Positions 23,795-31,757 of a stretch of 35,021 bases of DNA are shown here, one piece after another. A program made the translations under genes and the position numbers. How positions within the stretch are numbered: the stretch's first letter is position 1; each line of letters starts with the position of its first letter. Location: assembly GCA_946531975.1 (NCBI GenBank), contig CAMNAY010000001.1:1-35021 (forward strand), read 5' to 3'. Under the pieces are notes generated by a model. It worked only from the letters and a program-made list of their open reading frames with translations. It was not told the origin of the DNA and searched no databases. The DNA comes from an uncultured Ruminococcus sp. GTDB taxonomy: Bacteria > Bacillota > Clostridia > Oscillospirales > Ruminococcaceae.

Positions 23795-24853
23795 ATGGAC
23801 GATCAGCGCAGTCTGGAGGAGCAGCTGCTCGGCGATATGACCTATGACGATCCCCGCAAAGCAGCACAGCCCGCAGCAGGCGGCATTGACCCGCGTCTCG
23901 CGGGTGCATCCGCCGTTACACTGGATGATATGACAACCAGCGCACCCGCTGCCCCCAAGCCGCAGATGCGTTTTCAGGAGCTGACAGACGATCAGGTCGC
24001 AATTTTACAGCAGCAGCGCGCCGCAAAAGGACAGCCGCCCTACACCCCCGATGAGATCGCGGAGCTGAAGGCAGAGTTCATCGAGCGCCAGCGCACCGCC
24101 GCCATGCAGCAGGCAATGGCAGAGCAGGCAGCCGCACAGCAGCAGGCAGCCGCCATGCTGCTCAGCGAGCCGGAGGATTATTCGCAGCCTGAGAAAAAGG
24201 AAGCCCCGAAGATCCTCCCTGAGGTCGATGCCAGCTCACTGCTGGAGGAACCCGCACCGGAGCCTGAGCGCAAGGTCGTGTTCAATCAGGAGGACCTCGA
24301 AGCCGCAAAAAAGCAGGCTGCCAAGCGCGCCTCCGAAGCACTGACAGAAGCCCCCGCCAAGACCGAGGAGGATCAGAAGCGCGCCAGACAGGAGCTTCAG
24401 CAGCTCCGTGCGCAGCAGCTCGCCGACCTCGCACAGAAGGGCTTTATGGTCTCCGTGATCTCTACAATCATGGGCGTGTTCGCCGGCGTCGCAACGATCC
24501 TGTTCTCGATGGGCAGCTATGCAGAGCCGGATTCCGTTCCGGGCATTTTCCATTTCTTCGATAAATTCTATCTGATCGCCGGCGCACTGCTGATCCTGCT
24601 GTCGATCACGATTGTAACCCGCGTCAAGAAGCTGAAGGGCTTTACAACCTTCATGTTCGTCATTACCGCGCTGACCGTGTTCATTCCGGGCATCGTCGAG
24701 CTGCTCTCGCAGAAGCGGGGCGCTCCGGGCTTCGGTGCGACCGCCGCAGGCTATGTACTGTCAATCGTTCTGTGTATCGCCGTGACCGTCAACATCTCGT
24801 CCAGTGATAAGCTCAGCGCCTACTACGCACAAAGCGACATTATGTATGACTGA
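23795..24853 (+). CDS. Uncharacterised protein: charged Ala/Gln-rich N-terminus and four membrane helices
   Basis: 352 residues, not recognised as a known family. Residues 1-215 are soluble, rich in Ala, Gln, Glu and Pro, with a likely coiled coil (about 84-125) and a second helical stretch (about 165-212). Four hydrophobic helices follow at about 217-238, 258-275, 283-303 and 317-335, and the C-terminus is polar. The N-terminal half is probably cytoplasmic. AAGGAG precedes the ATG by eight bases, and a good promoter lies upstream. Its last eight bases overlap the trmO start. As first gene of a run that ends in mreCD, a link to envelope growth is possible but unsupported by any motif. Confidence 0.85.
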   Translation: MDDQRSLEEQLLGDMTYDDPRKAAQPAAGGIDPRLAGASAVTLDDMTTSAPAAPKPQMRFQELTDDQVAILQQQRAAKGQPPYTPDEIAELKAEFIERQRTAAMQQAMAEQAAAQQQAAAMLLSEPEDYSQPEKKEAPKILPEVDASSLLEEPAPEPERKVVFNQEDLEAAKKQAAKRASEALTEAPAKTEEDQKRARQELQQLRAQQLADLAQKGFMVSVISTIMGVFAGVATILFSMGSYAEPDSVPGIFHFFDKFYLIAGALLILLSITIVTRVKKLKGFTTFMFVITALTVFIPGIVELLSQKRGAPGFGATAAGYVLSIVLCIAVTVNISSSDKLSAYYAQSDIMYD

Positions 24854-25601
24854 CCGCACGGAGCAGCATTCCCTGCGCATCGAACCGATCGCGTATATCC
24901 GCACGGATTTCGCTGAAAAATTCGGGCTTCCGCGGCAGAGCGGACTGGTGCCGGAGCTGACCGGCGAGATCGTGTTCACAGGCGCATACAGTCAGCCGGA
25001 CGCCGTGCGCGGACTGTCTGATTTTTCGCATCTCTGGCTGATCTTCGGCTTTCATGCCGCAACAAAGCACAGCAAAGCCGGCTGGTCGGCAACGGTCCGT
25101 CCGCCGCGGCTCGGCGGCAATACGCGGGTCGGTGTGTTTGCATCCCGTGCGCCGTACCGCCCGAATCCGCTGGGACTGTCCTGTGTCCGGCTTGAGGCAG
25201 TGTATGCGTCAGAACAGCCCGTGCGCCTTCTGGTGTCGGGCATCGACCTCATGGACGGCACCCCGATCTACGATATCAAGCCCTATATTCCGGTTGCAGA
25301 CTGTCATCCGGAAGCCTCCGAGGGCTATACCGCACAGACCCGTACCCACCGCCTGACGGTGCAGTTTCCCGCAGCGCTGCTGGAGCAGATCCCCGAAGAA
25401 AAACGTGCCGCAGCACAGGGCTTACTCGCGCAGGACATCCGTCCGGGCTACGCAGATGACCCCTCGCGGGTCTACGGCGCTGTGTTTGCCGGCTATGACA
25501 TCCGGTTTACAGTCAGCGGCGAGGTTCTCACCGTCACCGATGTGATCCCGCCGGAAGCAACCCCCAGAAAGGAGCATCCTCAAAATGGCGAAACTCTATA
25601 A
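24846..25601 (+). CDS. trmO: TrmO-family tRNA (t6A37) N6-methyltransferase
   Basis: 251 residues. The UPF0066/TsaA barrel domain has LRIEPIAYIRTDF, the signature RAPYRPNPLGLSCVRLE and DLMDGTPIYDIKPYIP, then the extra C-terminal domain found in full-length TrmO. E. coli TrmO adds a methyl group to N6-threonylcarbamoyl-adenosine 37 of ACY-decoding tRNA, using SAM. The start MTDRTEQHSLRI overlaps the previous gene by eight bases; an ATG 14 codons upstream is less likely as it lies deep inside that gene. The last 17 bases overlap the metalloregulator gene, so the three are probably one mRNA. Confidence 0.9.
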   Translation: MTDRTEQHSLRIEPIAYIRTDFAEKFGLPRQSGLVPELTGEIVFTGAYSQPDAVRGLSDFSHLWLIFGFHAATKHSKAGWSATVRPPRLGGNTRVGVFASRAPYRPNPLGLSCVRLEAVYASEQPVRLLVSGIDLMDGTPIYDIKPYIPVADCHPEASEGYTAQTRTHRLTVQFPAALLEQIPEEKRAAAQGLLAQDIRPGYADDPSRVYGAVFAGYDIRFTVSGEVLTVTDVIPPEATPRKEHPQNGETL

Positions 25602-25974
25602 ATCCGGAGAAGATTATCTTGAAACAATCCTGATCCTGCACCTGCGTGATAATTACGTCAGAGCCGTCGATGTCGCACATGAAATGGAAGTCTCCAAGCC
25701 GAGCGTCAGCCGTGCAATGGGTATCCTGCGGGACGGCGGATTCATCTCGATCGGCGACGACGGCAATATCACGCTGACCGAGACCGGCGCAGAGGTTGCC
25801 GAGCGCATCTACGAGCGTCATCTGGTGCTGACACAGTGGCTGATCGACCTGGGCGTGTCTCCGAAGATCGCCGCAGAAGATGCCTGCAAGCTGGAACACG
25901 ATATCAGCGTGGAGTCCTTCACCTGCCTGAAGGCGCATCTCCGCAAGGAGCACCCGAATATCCACCTCGACTGA
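25585..25974 (+). CDS. DtxR/MntR-family metal-dependent regulator
   Basis: 129 residues, without the SH3-like third domain, so of MntR size. N-terminal winged helix (YLETILILHLRD through DVAHEMEVSKPSVSRAMGIL) and a dimer/metal domain. Predicted ligands are Asp10 and Glu13 (GEDYLE), His79 (YERHLVL), and Cys101, Glu104, His105 (DACKLEHDIS). The Asp matches MntR Asp8 while the Cys matches DtxR Cys102, so manganese or iron specificity cannot be assigned. AAAGGAG precedes the ATG. No metal transporter gene is in the window, so its targets lie elsewhere. Confidence 0.92.
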   Translation: MAKLYKSGEDYLETILILHLRDNYVRAVDVAHEMEVSKPSVSRAMGILRDGGFISIGDDGNITLTETGAEVAERIYERHLVLTQWLIDLGVSPKIAAEDACKLEHDISVESFTCLKAHLRKEHPNIHLD

Positions 25975-26059
25975 CAGCGCCTCCCGGACCGGCTGTCCGC
26001 ATACAGAAAAAGAAAGAACTTCAACAAAAGAAACGTGAACAAAAAAGGAGCGCAACCCC

Positions 26060-26926
26060 ATGAATCTCAATGCGTTTTTCCGCAGCACCAAATTCCGTGT
26101 GCTGCTCTGTGTGCTTGCCCTGCTGACCGGCATTATGCTCTATTCGATCCGCTCCGGCTCGCATACCGACCGCCTGTCGCAGGTGCTTCAGGCAGTCACA
26201 AGCCCCTTCCGGCGTGCAGCCTCCGCCATTCACGGCGAGGTCAATGAGCGTCTGGATACTTACTATGAAGCCAAAGCGTACCGCGAGGAGAATGCCAGAC
26301 TGCGCGAGCAGAATGCGATTCTCAACCAGCAGCTCATCGGCTATGACGATGCGATCCACGAGCGCGACGCTCTGCGCGATCAGCTCGCGATCAAGGAGAA
26401 GCACGAGGATTTTGTGCTGAGCGAGCCGTGCAAGGTGCTGATGCCGCTGACGAATGACCTGACAGGCGGCTTCCAGATCGACATGGGCGAGGAGGACGGA
26501 CTGACCCTGAATGCGCCGGTCATCTGCTCTGCCGGACTGGTCGGCGTCATCACGGAGCTTTCGCCGCATTACGCAACTGTCACAACCATTCTTTCGCCGG
26601 AGCTTTCCGTCGGTGCCGTGGTGCTGGAGACAGGAGACAGCGGCATCATTGAAGGCGACCTGAAATACGCCGCGGACGGACAGGTCAAGATGATCTATCT
26701 GGACGAGGACAGCACCGTCAAACCGCATGACCTTGTCATCACTGCCGGAACGAGCGGCTTGTTCCCGTACGGTCTCCCGATCGGCAATGTCACAGAGACC
26801 GGCATCGAAACGACCTCCCTTGCGCAGTATGCGGTCGTGCAGCCGACTGCCGCACTCTCTGAGCTGGACACCGTGACCGTCCTGCTGGATTTCAAAGGAA
26901 AGGGTGAGTCGGTCGGTGAAAAGTAA
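26060..26926 (+). CDS. mreC: Rod shape-determining protein MreC
   Basis: 288 residues. A short cytoplasmic stretch, one membrane helix (about 13-30), a coiled coil (about 60-115, EENARLREQNAILNQQLIGY) and the beta-rich MreC domain with GGFQIDMGEEDGL, VICSAGLVGVITEL and PYGLPIGNV. MreC links cytoskeletal MreB to the wall-synthesis machinery on the outside. AAAGGAG lies upstream. It overlaps mreD at its 3' end. MreB is not in the window, and the upstream neighbour is a metalloregulator rather than mreB. Confidence 0.95.
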   Translation: MNLNAFFRSTKFRVLLCVLALLTGIMLYSIRSGSHTDRLSQVLQAVTSPFRRAASAIHGEVNERLDTYYEAKAYREENARLREQNAILNQQLIGYDDAIHERDALRDQLAIKEKHEDFVLSEPCKVLMPLTNDLTGGFQIDMGEEDGLTLNAPVICSAGLVGVITELSPHYATVTTILSPELSVGAVVLETGDSGIIEGDLKYAADGQVKMIYLDEDSTVKPHDLVITAGTSGLFPYGLPIGNVTETGIETTSLAQYAVVQPTAALSELDTVTVLLDFKGKGESVGEK

Positions 26927-27506
26927 GCATCAGAAGAAGAAACCGGCACGGCAGAGCCGCACGCGCTCAGAGCTGCGAACCCGCCGCAGAAATCTGATCC
27001 GCATGGCGATCAGCATGATCCTGCTGCTGCTCTGCTGGTTCCCGATGCTCGGCGGCGGCGTGCAGGCGCTCTGGACGATTCCGGCAGCAGTCTGCATCAG
27101 CATGAACGAGGAGATGTATTTCTGCATGGCAGCGGGTGTCGCGGCAGGCTTCGGCATTGACATTGCCTGCGGGAATCCGCTGGGCGCGAATGCGATTTTT
27201 CTGGTGATCTGCTGCACCTTCATCTGTCTGCTGTTTGAGCAGATTCTGCGGCGCAGCTTCCTGCATTATCTGATTCTGACCGCGCTGTGCGCCTTTCTGC
27301 GCAGCGGTCTTGTGTATCTGTTCAGCGGCGTATTATTCCGCACAGCAGGCAGAGAGATGCTCTGGCAGAAGATTCTGATGCCGTCGGCAGTGCGGACCGT
27401 TCTTGCAGCCGTTCCGGTTTATCTGTGTTATCTGCCGCTCTCGCGCATTCTGACGAAGCGTGTACGGTCGATGGACTCCGCCGCGATCCGGCGCGACCTG
27501 TCATAA
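26916..27506 (+). CDS. mreD: Rod shape-determining protein MreD
   Basis: 196 residues from a GTG. It has a very basic N-terminus (KSKHQKKKPARQSRTRSELR), then five to six membrane helices (for example MAISMILLLLCWF, PLGANAIFLVICCTFICLLF). Size, hydropathy and position right after mreC identify it as MreD, whose sequence is poorly conserved. Two GTG starts are possible, at 26904 and 26916. I prefer the second because GGGTGAG then lies seven bases upstream. Either way it overlaps mreC, suggesting coupled translation. The basic tail before the first helix is longer than usual for MreD. Confidence 0.88.
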   Translation: MKSKHQKKKPARQSRTRSELRTRRRNLIRMAISMILLLLCWFPMLGGGVQALWTIPAAVCISMNEEMYFCMAAGVAAGFGIDIACGNPLGANAIFLVICCTFICLLFEQILRRSFLHYLILTALCAFLRSGLVYLFSGVLFRTAGREMLWQKILMPSAVRTVLAAVPVYLCYLPLSRILTKRVRSMDSAAIRRDLS

Positions 27507-27524
27507 AGGAGGGAGAAGGGGCAC

Positions 27525-27701
27525 ATGCAGATTCCGAACGATCCGTTTATTTTATTCAGCTATCTGAACACGCAGCTTCGCGATACCGGCATGACGCTGG
27601 AGAGATTCTGCGAGGAGCATGAACTGGACGCACAGGCATTGACAGAGAAGCTGGCAAAAGCAGGCTTCCGATATGACGAAGCCCAGCGCCGGTTCCGCTG
27701 A
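27525..27701 (+). CDS. Small DUF4250 domain protein
   Basis: 58 residues, MQIPNDPFILFSYLNTQLRD onwards, ending in GFRYDEAQRRFR. The pattern 'P.DP..L.SyvNt.LRD...sL..lC......l...L...Gy.Yd...n.F' is that of DUF4250, a short family of unknown function common in Clostridia. AAAGGAGGG lies upstream with good spacing, 18 bases after the mreD stop, so it is the last gene of the plus-strand run. A minus-strand terminator begins only six bases after its stop codon. Confidence 0.85.
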   Translation: MQIPNDPFILFSYLNTQLRDTGMTLERFCEEHELDAQALTEKLAKAGFRYDEAQRRFR

Positions 27702-27706
27702 TAACA

Positions 27707-27732
27707 GAAAAAAGCGGGCGGGCAGTGCCCGC
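27707..27732 (-). terminator. Intrinsic terminator at the end of the structured element
   Basis: On the minus strand GCGGGC, ACT, GCCCGC (27718-27723 with 27727-27732), then CCGC and T6. It probably ends the comF transcript. It sits almost against the DUF4250 stop codon of the opposite strand. Confidence 0.7.
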
Positions 27733-27855
27733 GCAGGCATGACGCGAAAGGCGGCACAGTCGCGCTTCACCCAAGGAGCCCCGCGACTGCCGCAGGAGTG
27801 CGGCAGGGGGTAGCATCCTCACCCACGCCCGCTTAGAACTCTCACAAAAGTATCG
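27707..27855 (-). ncRNA. Candidate structured RNA / 3'-end element (repeat copy B)
   Basis: Read on the minus strand, bases 27855-27790 match the repeat at 311-376. The copy then continues about 85 bases to a T6 run. Predicted pairings: closing stem AAGCGGGC (27827-27834) with GCCCGCTT (27712-27719), directly before the T-run; hairpin CTGCCGCA with TGCGGCAG (27787-27794 and 27799-27806) around a 4-base loop; CAGTCGCG with CGCGACTG (27782-27789 and 27757-27764), which shares three bases with the previous hairpin so the two compete; and GTGCC with GGCAC (27753-27757, 27725-27729). It lies after comF in the same direction. I found no promoter of its own, so it may be a comF 3' untranslated region. 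Function unknown. Confidence 0.4.
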
Positions 27856-27898
27856 CTCCGCAGACGACAAAATTCCCTTTGCGTTCACAAGCGCGAAA

Positions 27899-27963
27899 GA
27901 TAAGGATTTGGGGGAAGGAAAACAAGAGTTTTCCTTCCCCCATTTCAAAATATTTTCCTTATC
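27899..27963. repeat. Two-level palindromic hairpin downstream of comF
   Basis: An inner perfect 15-bp stem (27909-27923 with 27928-27942, GGGGGAAGGAAAAC core, 4-base loop) is enclosed by an outer perfect 8-bp stem GATAAGGA (27899-27906) with TCCTTATC (27956-27963). There is no clean T-run on either side. Together with the element at 27707-27855 it fills much of the 369 bases between DUF4250 and comF. The remainder (27964-28070) holds no gene I can support. Confidence 0.6.
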
Positions 27964-28070
27964 CTCACCCCTCTGGGCTCCGCTTCAAAATAAGAATGCG
28001 ATGGGCGACTTAGGGCTCTGCCGTAAGAACAAAAAGACTTCAATGAGACGCTGTATAAGCCTTGGAGATG

Positions 28071-28775
28071 TTATGATTTCTCTGTCTCAACGGCATTGCT
28101 TTGCTCCGTTTGCAGGCGAACTGTCGCCGCTGCGATGATGACACGCGCCGCACCGTCTGCTTTCAGCTCCGATGTACACTGGCGCAGTGTACTGCCGGAG
28201 GTCAGCACATCATCACAGAGCAGAATCGTCTGCCCGGTCAGGTCGCAGCCCGTGCCGTGAAACCGACCGGCATACTCTGTGCGCTCACGCCCGCTGACCT
28301 GATGCTGCCGCACGCGCCCTGCCTGCTCCGTCAGAAGACCGTCCCGCACCGGAACATGCAGGCTCGATGCCACCGCCCGTGCGAGCAGCTCCGCGTGACA
28401 GTATCCCTGTATTCTGCGCCGCTTCTTCGTGATCGGCACCCATGTGACGCAGTCCAGTTCTTCCGGATCGGTTACGGCGCGGATGCGGTCAGCGAGAACA
28501 ACTCCCGCATATGCCGCAAAGTTCCGGCAGCCGTCTTTCATCGCGAGAACACCGGATTTTGCAGCACCTTCATATTGAAATGCCACTGCCGCTGCATCCC
28601 ACGGATGCTTCGCTTCTGCATTCTGATTCGCCCATTCGCAGTATTCCGCCGGATGCTCCTTCAGTTCCGCTTCGCACGCCGCACAGATCAGGCGGTCATA
28701 TGCCAGACGGGACCCGCAGCAGCCGCATCGGTTCGGATACAGACAGTCCAGCGCCAGCATTTTCAGCCGGTTCAT
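28071..28775 (-). CDS. comF: ComF-family phosphoribosyltransferase-like protein
   Basis: 234 residues. The N-terminal zinc-binding cysteines (CGCC at 17-20 and CAAC at 31-34) precede a phosphoribosyltransferase fold with the PRPP loop ILLCDDVLTSGSTL (184-197), and VPITKKRRRIQGYCHAELLA is typical of the family. ComF is needed for DNA uptake in naturally competent bacteria, where it works with helicase ComFA and affects handling of incoming single-stranded DNA; related GntX acts in gluconate use. It overlaps the recD2 stop by four bases (ATGA), so a DNA-processing link is supported by context. Confidence 0.9.
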   Translation of the reverse strand: MNRLKMLALDCLYPNRCGCCGSRLAYDRLICAACEAELKEHPAEYCEWANQNAEAKHPWDAAAVAFQYEGAAKSGVLAMKDGCRNFAAYAGVVLADRIRAVTDPEELDCVTWVPITKKRRRIQGYCHAELLARAVASSLHVPVRDGLLTEQAGRVRQHQVSGRERTEYAGRFHGTGCDLTGQTILLCDDVLTSGSTLRQCTSELKADGAARVIIAAATVRLQTEQSNAVETEKS

Positions 28776-31009
28776 GCTTCTTCTGCCGCCTCCTCCGGCT
28801 GCTCCTTGCCGATCATCCTGCGGAGCATGTCGCAGAGACAGGAGTACCGCAGTGTCTTCTCCTGATTCTGCACCATTTCAGCGACCTTTCGCGGCGAACC
28901 GATCAGAATGAGCAGCTTTTTCGCACGGGTCACTGCCGTATACAGCAGTGAGCGATAGCTCAGACGGTCACTGCCCTCCGGCAGCACCAGAATCACCGCC
29001 TCGAACTCGCTGCCCTGACTCTTGTGTACCGTCACTGCGTAGGAAAGCTCCAGCTGGTCGAGCTGTTTGGCATTGTAGGTGACGATCCTGCCGTCAAAAT
29101 CCACCTTCATCGTACCGGCGCTCTTGTTGATTTCCGTGACGGTGCCCATGTCGCCGTTGAATATCCCCGCGCCGCGCTCACCGTCCCGCGTCCACTCCAT
29201 TTCATACTGGTTCTGAATCTGCATGACCTTGTCGCCCTCGCGGAAGGTGTAGAGCAGATTCTTCAGGATCATTTTGCCGTATTGGGGCGGATTGACCGCT
29301 TCCTGAAGCATCTGATTCAGGGTGACCGTGCCGAGAATGCCCTTTCGGGTCGGGGAAATCACCTGAATATCGGTCTGGGGTGTGAAGCCGTATGCCTGCG
29401 GAAGCCGCCGCTGATACAGGTCGCGCAGGAATGCTGCGGCGTCGCCGGCATCGCGCCGGTCAAAGAAGAAGAAATCGCTCTGCTTATCTGTGAGGTCGGG
29501 CATCTCGCCGCGGACAATCCGGTGTGCGCTGCGGATGATGCAGCTCTCCTGTGCCTGCCGGAAGATCTCACGCAGGCGGACGACCGGAATCCTGCGGCTC
29601 TCTGTCAGTGCATGGAGCAGATACCCCGCGCCCACAGACGGAAGCTGATCTTCATCCCCGACGAGAATCACACGGCACGAAAGCCGCAGGGCACGCAGCA
29701 GCCCCTCAAACAGCAGGGTATCGACCATTGAGAATTCATCGACAATGACAACATCGGCTTTGAGCTGATTTTCCTCGTTGTGCTGGAAGGTGAGCTGTCC
29801 GTTTTCGTCATGGACGGTACCGAGCAGCCGGTGAACGGTCTTTGCTTCCCGTCCGGTCAGCTCGGTCATGCGTTTGGCAGCGCGTCCGGTCGGTGCTGCG
29901 AGAAGGACGGTGCTGCCCGCCTTCAGGCACAGATGGATGACGCCGTTGAGCGTTGTGGTCTTTCCCGTACCCGGTCCGCCCGTCAGCACCATGATGCCGC
30001 GGGAGAATGCGCATGCAATCGCCTTCTTTTGCAGTGCCGCATAGGTCATGCCGGTCTCCTGCTCCTCCTTCGCGATTGCCGCCGTGCAGTCAAAGTCCTG
30101 CGGCGGTGAGAACGCCAGCATTGCCGCAATGCGGGTCGCGATGTAGTCCTCCGCTTCGTAATAGTCGGAGAGATAGACATATTCGCCGTCGCCGCTCTGA
30201 TAGGCATAGAGCACATTGTCCGCCAGTGCATCCGCATATGCAGACTGAAAATCCGGTTCCGTGATGTTCAGCGCCTTGACCGCGACTTCACGGAAGGCTG
30301 CAAACGGCAGGCAGGTATGCCCCTCCAGCGCTGCCGTCCGGAAGAGCCAGCGGAAGCCCGCCAGCAGCCGCTTGACCGAATTCATCGGGATCTGCAGGTC
30401 GGCAGCGATGCGCTCCGCCTGCCGGAATTCCAGATCAATGCCGGTATCGCAGAGCCGGTAGGGGTTATCCTGAATGACCTCCCATGCAGCAGACCCCCAG
30501 CGGCGGTATGCCTGCATGGCGGCGGAGGCGGGAACACCGTATGCCTGAAGGCGCCCCATCAGACTGCGCAGTCCGAAGATCTGCTGTGCAGCTTCGGTAA
30601 TCTCCTCACATTTCTGCGGTGAGATTCCGCGGATCCGGAGCAGTTTTTCCGGCTCTTTTTCGATGACCTGAAGCGTGAATTCACCGAATTCTGCGACAAT
30701 CTTTTTTGCAAGTGCCTTGCCGATGCCGCGGATGACGCCGCTTGCCAGATACCGCTCGATGTTGACGACGGTCGAGGGCAGCGCACGCACGCAGCTCTCG
30801 GCACGGAACTGTTCTCCGAAGCGCGGGTGATTGACGAACGCGCCTGTCAGCTCCAGCTCCTCGCCCGGCTCGACCAGTCCGATCTCACCGACGACAGTAA
30901 TCATCGTTTCCTCAGTTTCGAGATCCGCGACGATATAACCGCTTTCCTCGTTATAAAACAGTACATCATCAACTGTCCCGCGAATTGCCTGCACCATTTT
31001 CTGCGGCAA
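28772..31009 (-). CDS. recD2: ATP-dependent RecD2-like DNA helicase
   Basis: 745 residues, the usual length. N-terminal OB-like and helix-hairpin-helix regions (LASGVIRGIGKALAKKIV, LLRIRGISPQKCEEI) precede the SF1B helicase core: Walker A GGPGTGKTTT (344-353), Walker B VVIVDEFSMVD (420-430), GDEDQLPSVGAG, and the late motif VTVHKSQGSEFE followed by YTAVTRAKKL. It moves 5' to 3' on single-stranded DNA and acts without RecBC. The longest start is TTG at 31009, preceded by AGGAG nine bases away; an ATG four codons in has worse spacing. It lies just past a terminator with little room for a promoter. Confidence 0.94.
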   Translation of the reverse strand: MPQKMVQAIRGTVDDVLFYNEESGYIVADLETEETMITVVGEIGLVEPGEELELTGAFVNHPRFGEQFRAESCVRALPSTVVNIERYLASGVIRGIGKALAKKIVAEFGEFTLQVIEKEPEKLLRIRGISPQKCEEITEAAQQIFGLRSLMGRLQAYGVPASAAMQAYRRWGSAAWEVIQDNPYRLCDTGIDLEFRQAERIAADLQIPMNSVKRLLAGFRWLFRTAALEGHTCLPFAAFREVAVKALNITEPDFQSAYADALADNVLYAYQSGDGEYVYLSDYYEAEDYIATRIAAMLAFSPPQDFDCTAAIAKEEQETGMTYAALQKKAIACAFSRGIMVLTGGPGTGKTTTLNGVIHLCLKAGSTVLLAAPTGRAAKRMTELTGREAKTVHRLLGTVHDENGQLTFQHNEENQLKADVVIVDEFSMVDTLLFEGLLRALRLSCRVILVGDEDQLPSVGAGYLLHALTESRRIPVVRLREIFRQAQESCIIRSAHRIVRGEMPDLTDKQSDFFFFDRRDAGDAAAFLRDLYQRRLPQAYGFTPQTDIQVISPTRKGILGTVTLNQMLQEAVNPPQYGKMILKNLLYTFREGDKVMQIQNQYEMEWTRDGERGAGIFNGDMGTVTEINKSAGTMKVDFDGRIVTYNAKQLDQLELSYAVTVHKSQGSEFEAVILVLPEGSDRLSYRSLLYTAVTRAKKLLILIGSPRKVAEMVQNQEKTLRYSCLCDMLRRMIGKEQPEEAAEEA

Positions 31010-31034
31010 TGCTCCCCTCTCCTTTCTGCCGTAT

Positions 31035-31082
31035 AAAAACCGCCGATGACGCCGGTCTGAGCCGGATCATCAGCGGTTTTTT
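31035..31082. terminator. Bidirectional-looking terminator after the DUF4190 gene
   Basis: AAAAACCGC (31035-31043) pairs with GCGGTTTTT (31073-31081), with inner pairings GATG/CATC and CCGG/CCGG. On the minus strand T5 follows. It lies 21 bases past the DUF4190 stop and 26 bases before the recD2 start. Confidence 0.85.
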
Positions 31083-31102
31083 CTGGTTTATTCCGCAGCA
31101 GA

Positions 31103-31735
31103 TCAGTCAAAGCAGACCAGATAATACTGTGCTGCCATGCCTGCGGCTGCGCTTGCGGATTCAGATTCAGCCTCCGACGAAGAGCCCGAATTCACCGAGC
31201 TTCCGCCGTTCCATTTGGTGGCGACCGGAAGGCTGCCCCTGTCCTTATACTGATCGAGCAGAGCGTCCATGACATCGTAGAAGGTTGCGTCATAGCGTTC
31301 AAAGAACTCATCGAACGGAGCTTCCGTATACTTTTTCAGGTAATCCGGAATCTCTCCGGTCTCCTCGTAGGTTGCAAAGACCGTATCCTGTTCCTCCGTG
31401 AGACGCGAGTAGTCATTGAGGATCTCCTCTGCGTGCGGCAGGAGCGGCCAGATGATATACAGAATCGTACCGATCAGGATCAGAGAGACTGCCGATGTGA
31501 TGATGCCGGTGATTGCAAGTCCTGTTCCGCTGCGCTTCTTCACCAGTGAGATGATACCGAAAATCAGCGAAAGCGGAATTGTGATGATGTCGATCAGACC
31601 CGCACAGCAGCAAATGCCCACGAGACTGACCAGACCCAGCGCGAGTGATGCAACCGCAAAGCCGCTGCCCCCGCCCTGCCGGGAATCGTCATAACCGCCG
31701 CTGCGGACGGTATCGAACATCTCTTGTCCTTCCAT
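31103..31735 (-). CDS. DUF4190-type small membrane protein with Ser-rich tail
   Basis: 210 residues. A short polar Gly-rich start (1-24) is followed by three hydrophobic stretches (about 25-63 as two, and 72-98) with GFAVASLALGLVSLVG and GIISLVKKRSGTGLAITGII, the pattern of DUF4190 membrane proteins. An acidic extracytoplasmic or cytoplasmic domain (about 100-180) follows, then a Ser/Ala/Glu-rich tail (about 185-202). The start was chosen at MEGQEMFD, with GGAG nine bases ahead; a longer frame runs back into metA. Function unknown. It lies 22 bases after metA and may be on the same mRNA. Confidence 0.8.
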   Translation of the reverse strand: MEGQEMFDTVRSGGYDDSRQGGGSGFAVASLALGLVSLVGICCCAGLIDIITIPLSLIFGIISLVKKRSGTGLAITGIITSAVSLILIGTILYIIWPLLPHAEEILNDYSRLTEEQDTVFATYEETGEIPDYLKKYTEAPFDEFFERYDATFYDVMDALLDQYKDRGSLPVATKWNGGSSVNSGSSSEAESESASAAAGMAAQYYLVCFD

Positions 31736-31757
31736 ATTGTATTGCTCCGTTTCTGAA

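Noticed and set aside
27556..27948. 130-codon minus-strand frame across the DUF4250 gene and the structured element
   Set aside because: It overlaps the well-supported DUF4250 gene, covers the hairpins and terminator, and its Arg/Ser/Pro-rich sequence looks like translated RNA structure.
27908..28138. 76-codon plus-strand frame downstream of DUF4250
   Set aside because: It runs over the large palindrome and into the 3' end of comF, with no ribosome site or domain.
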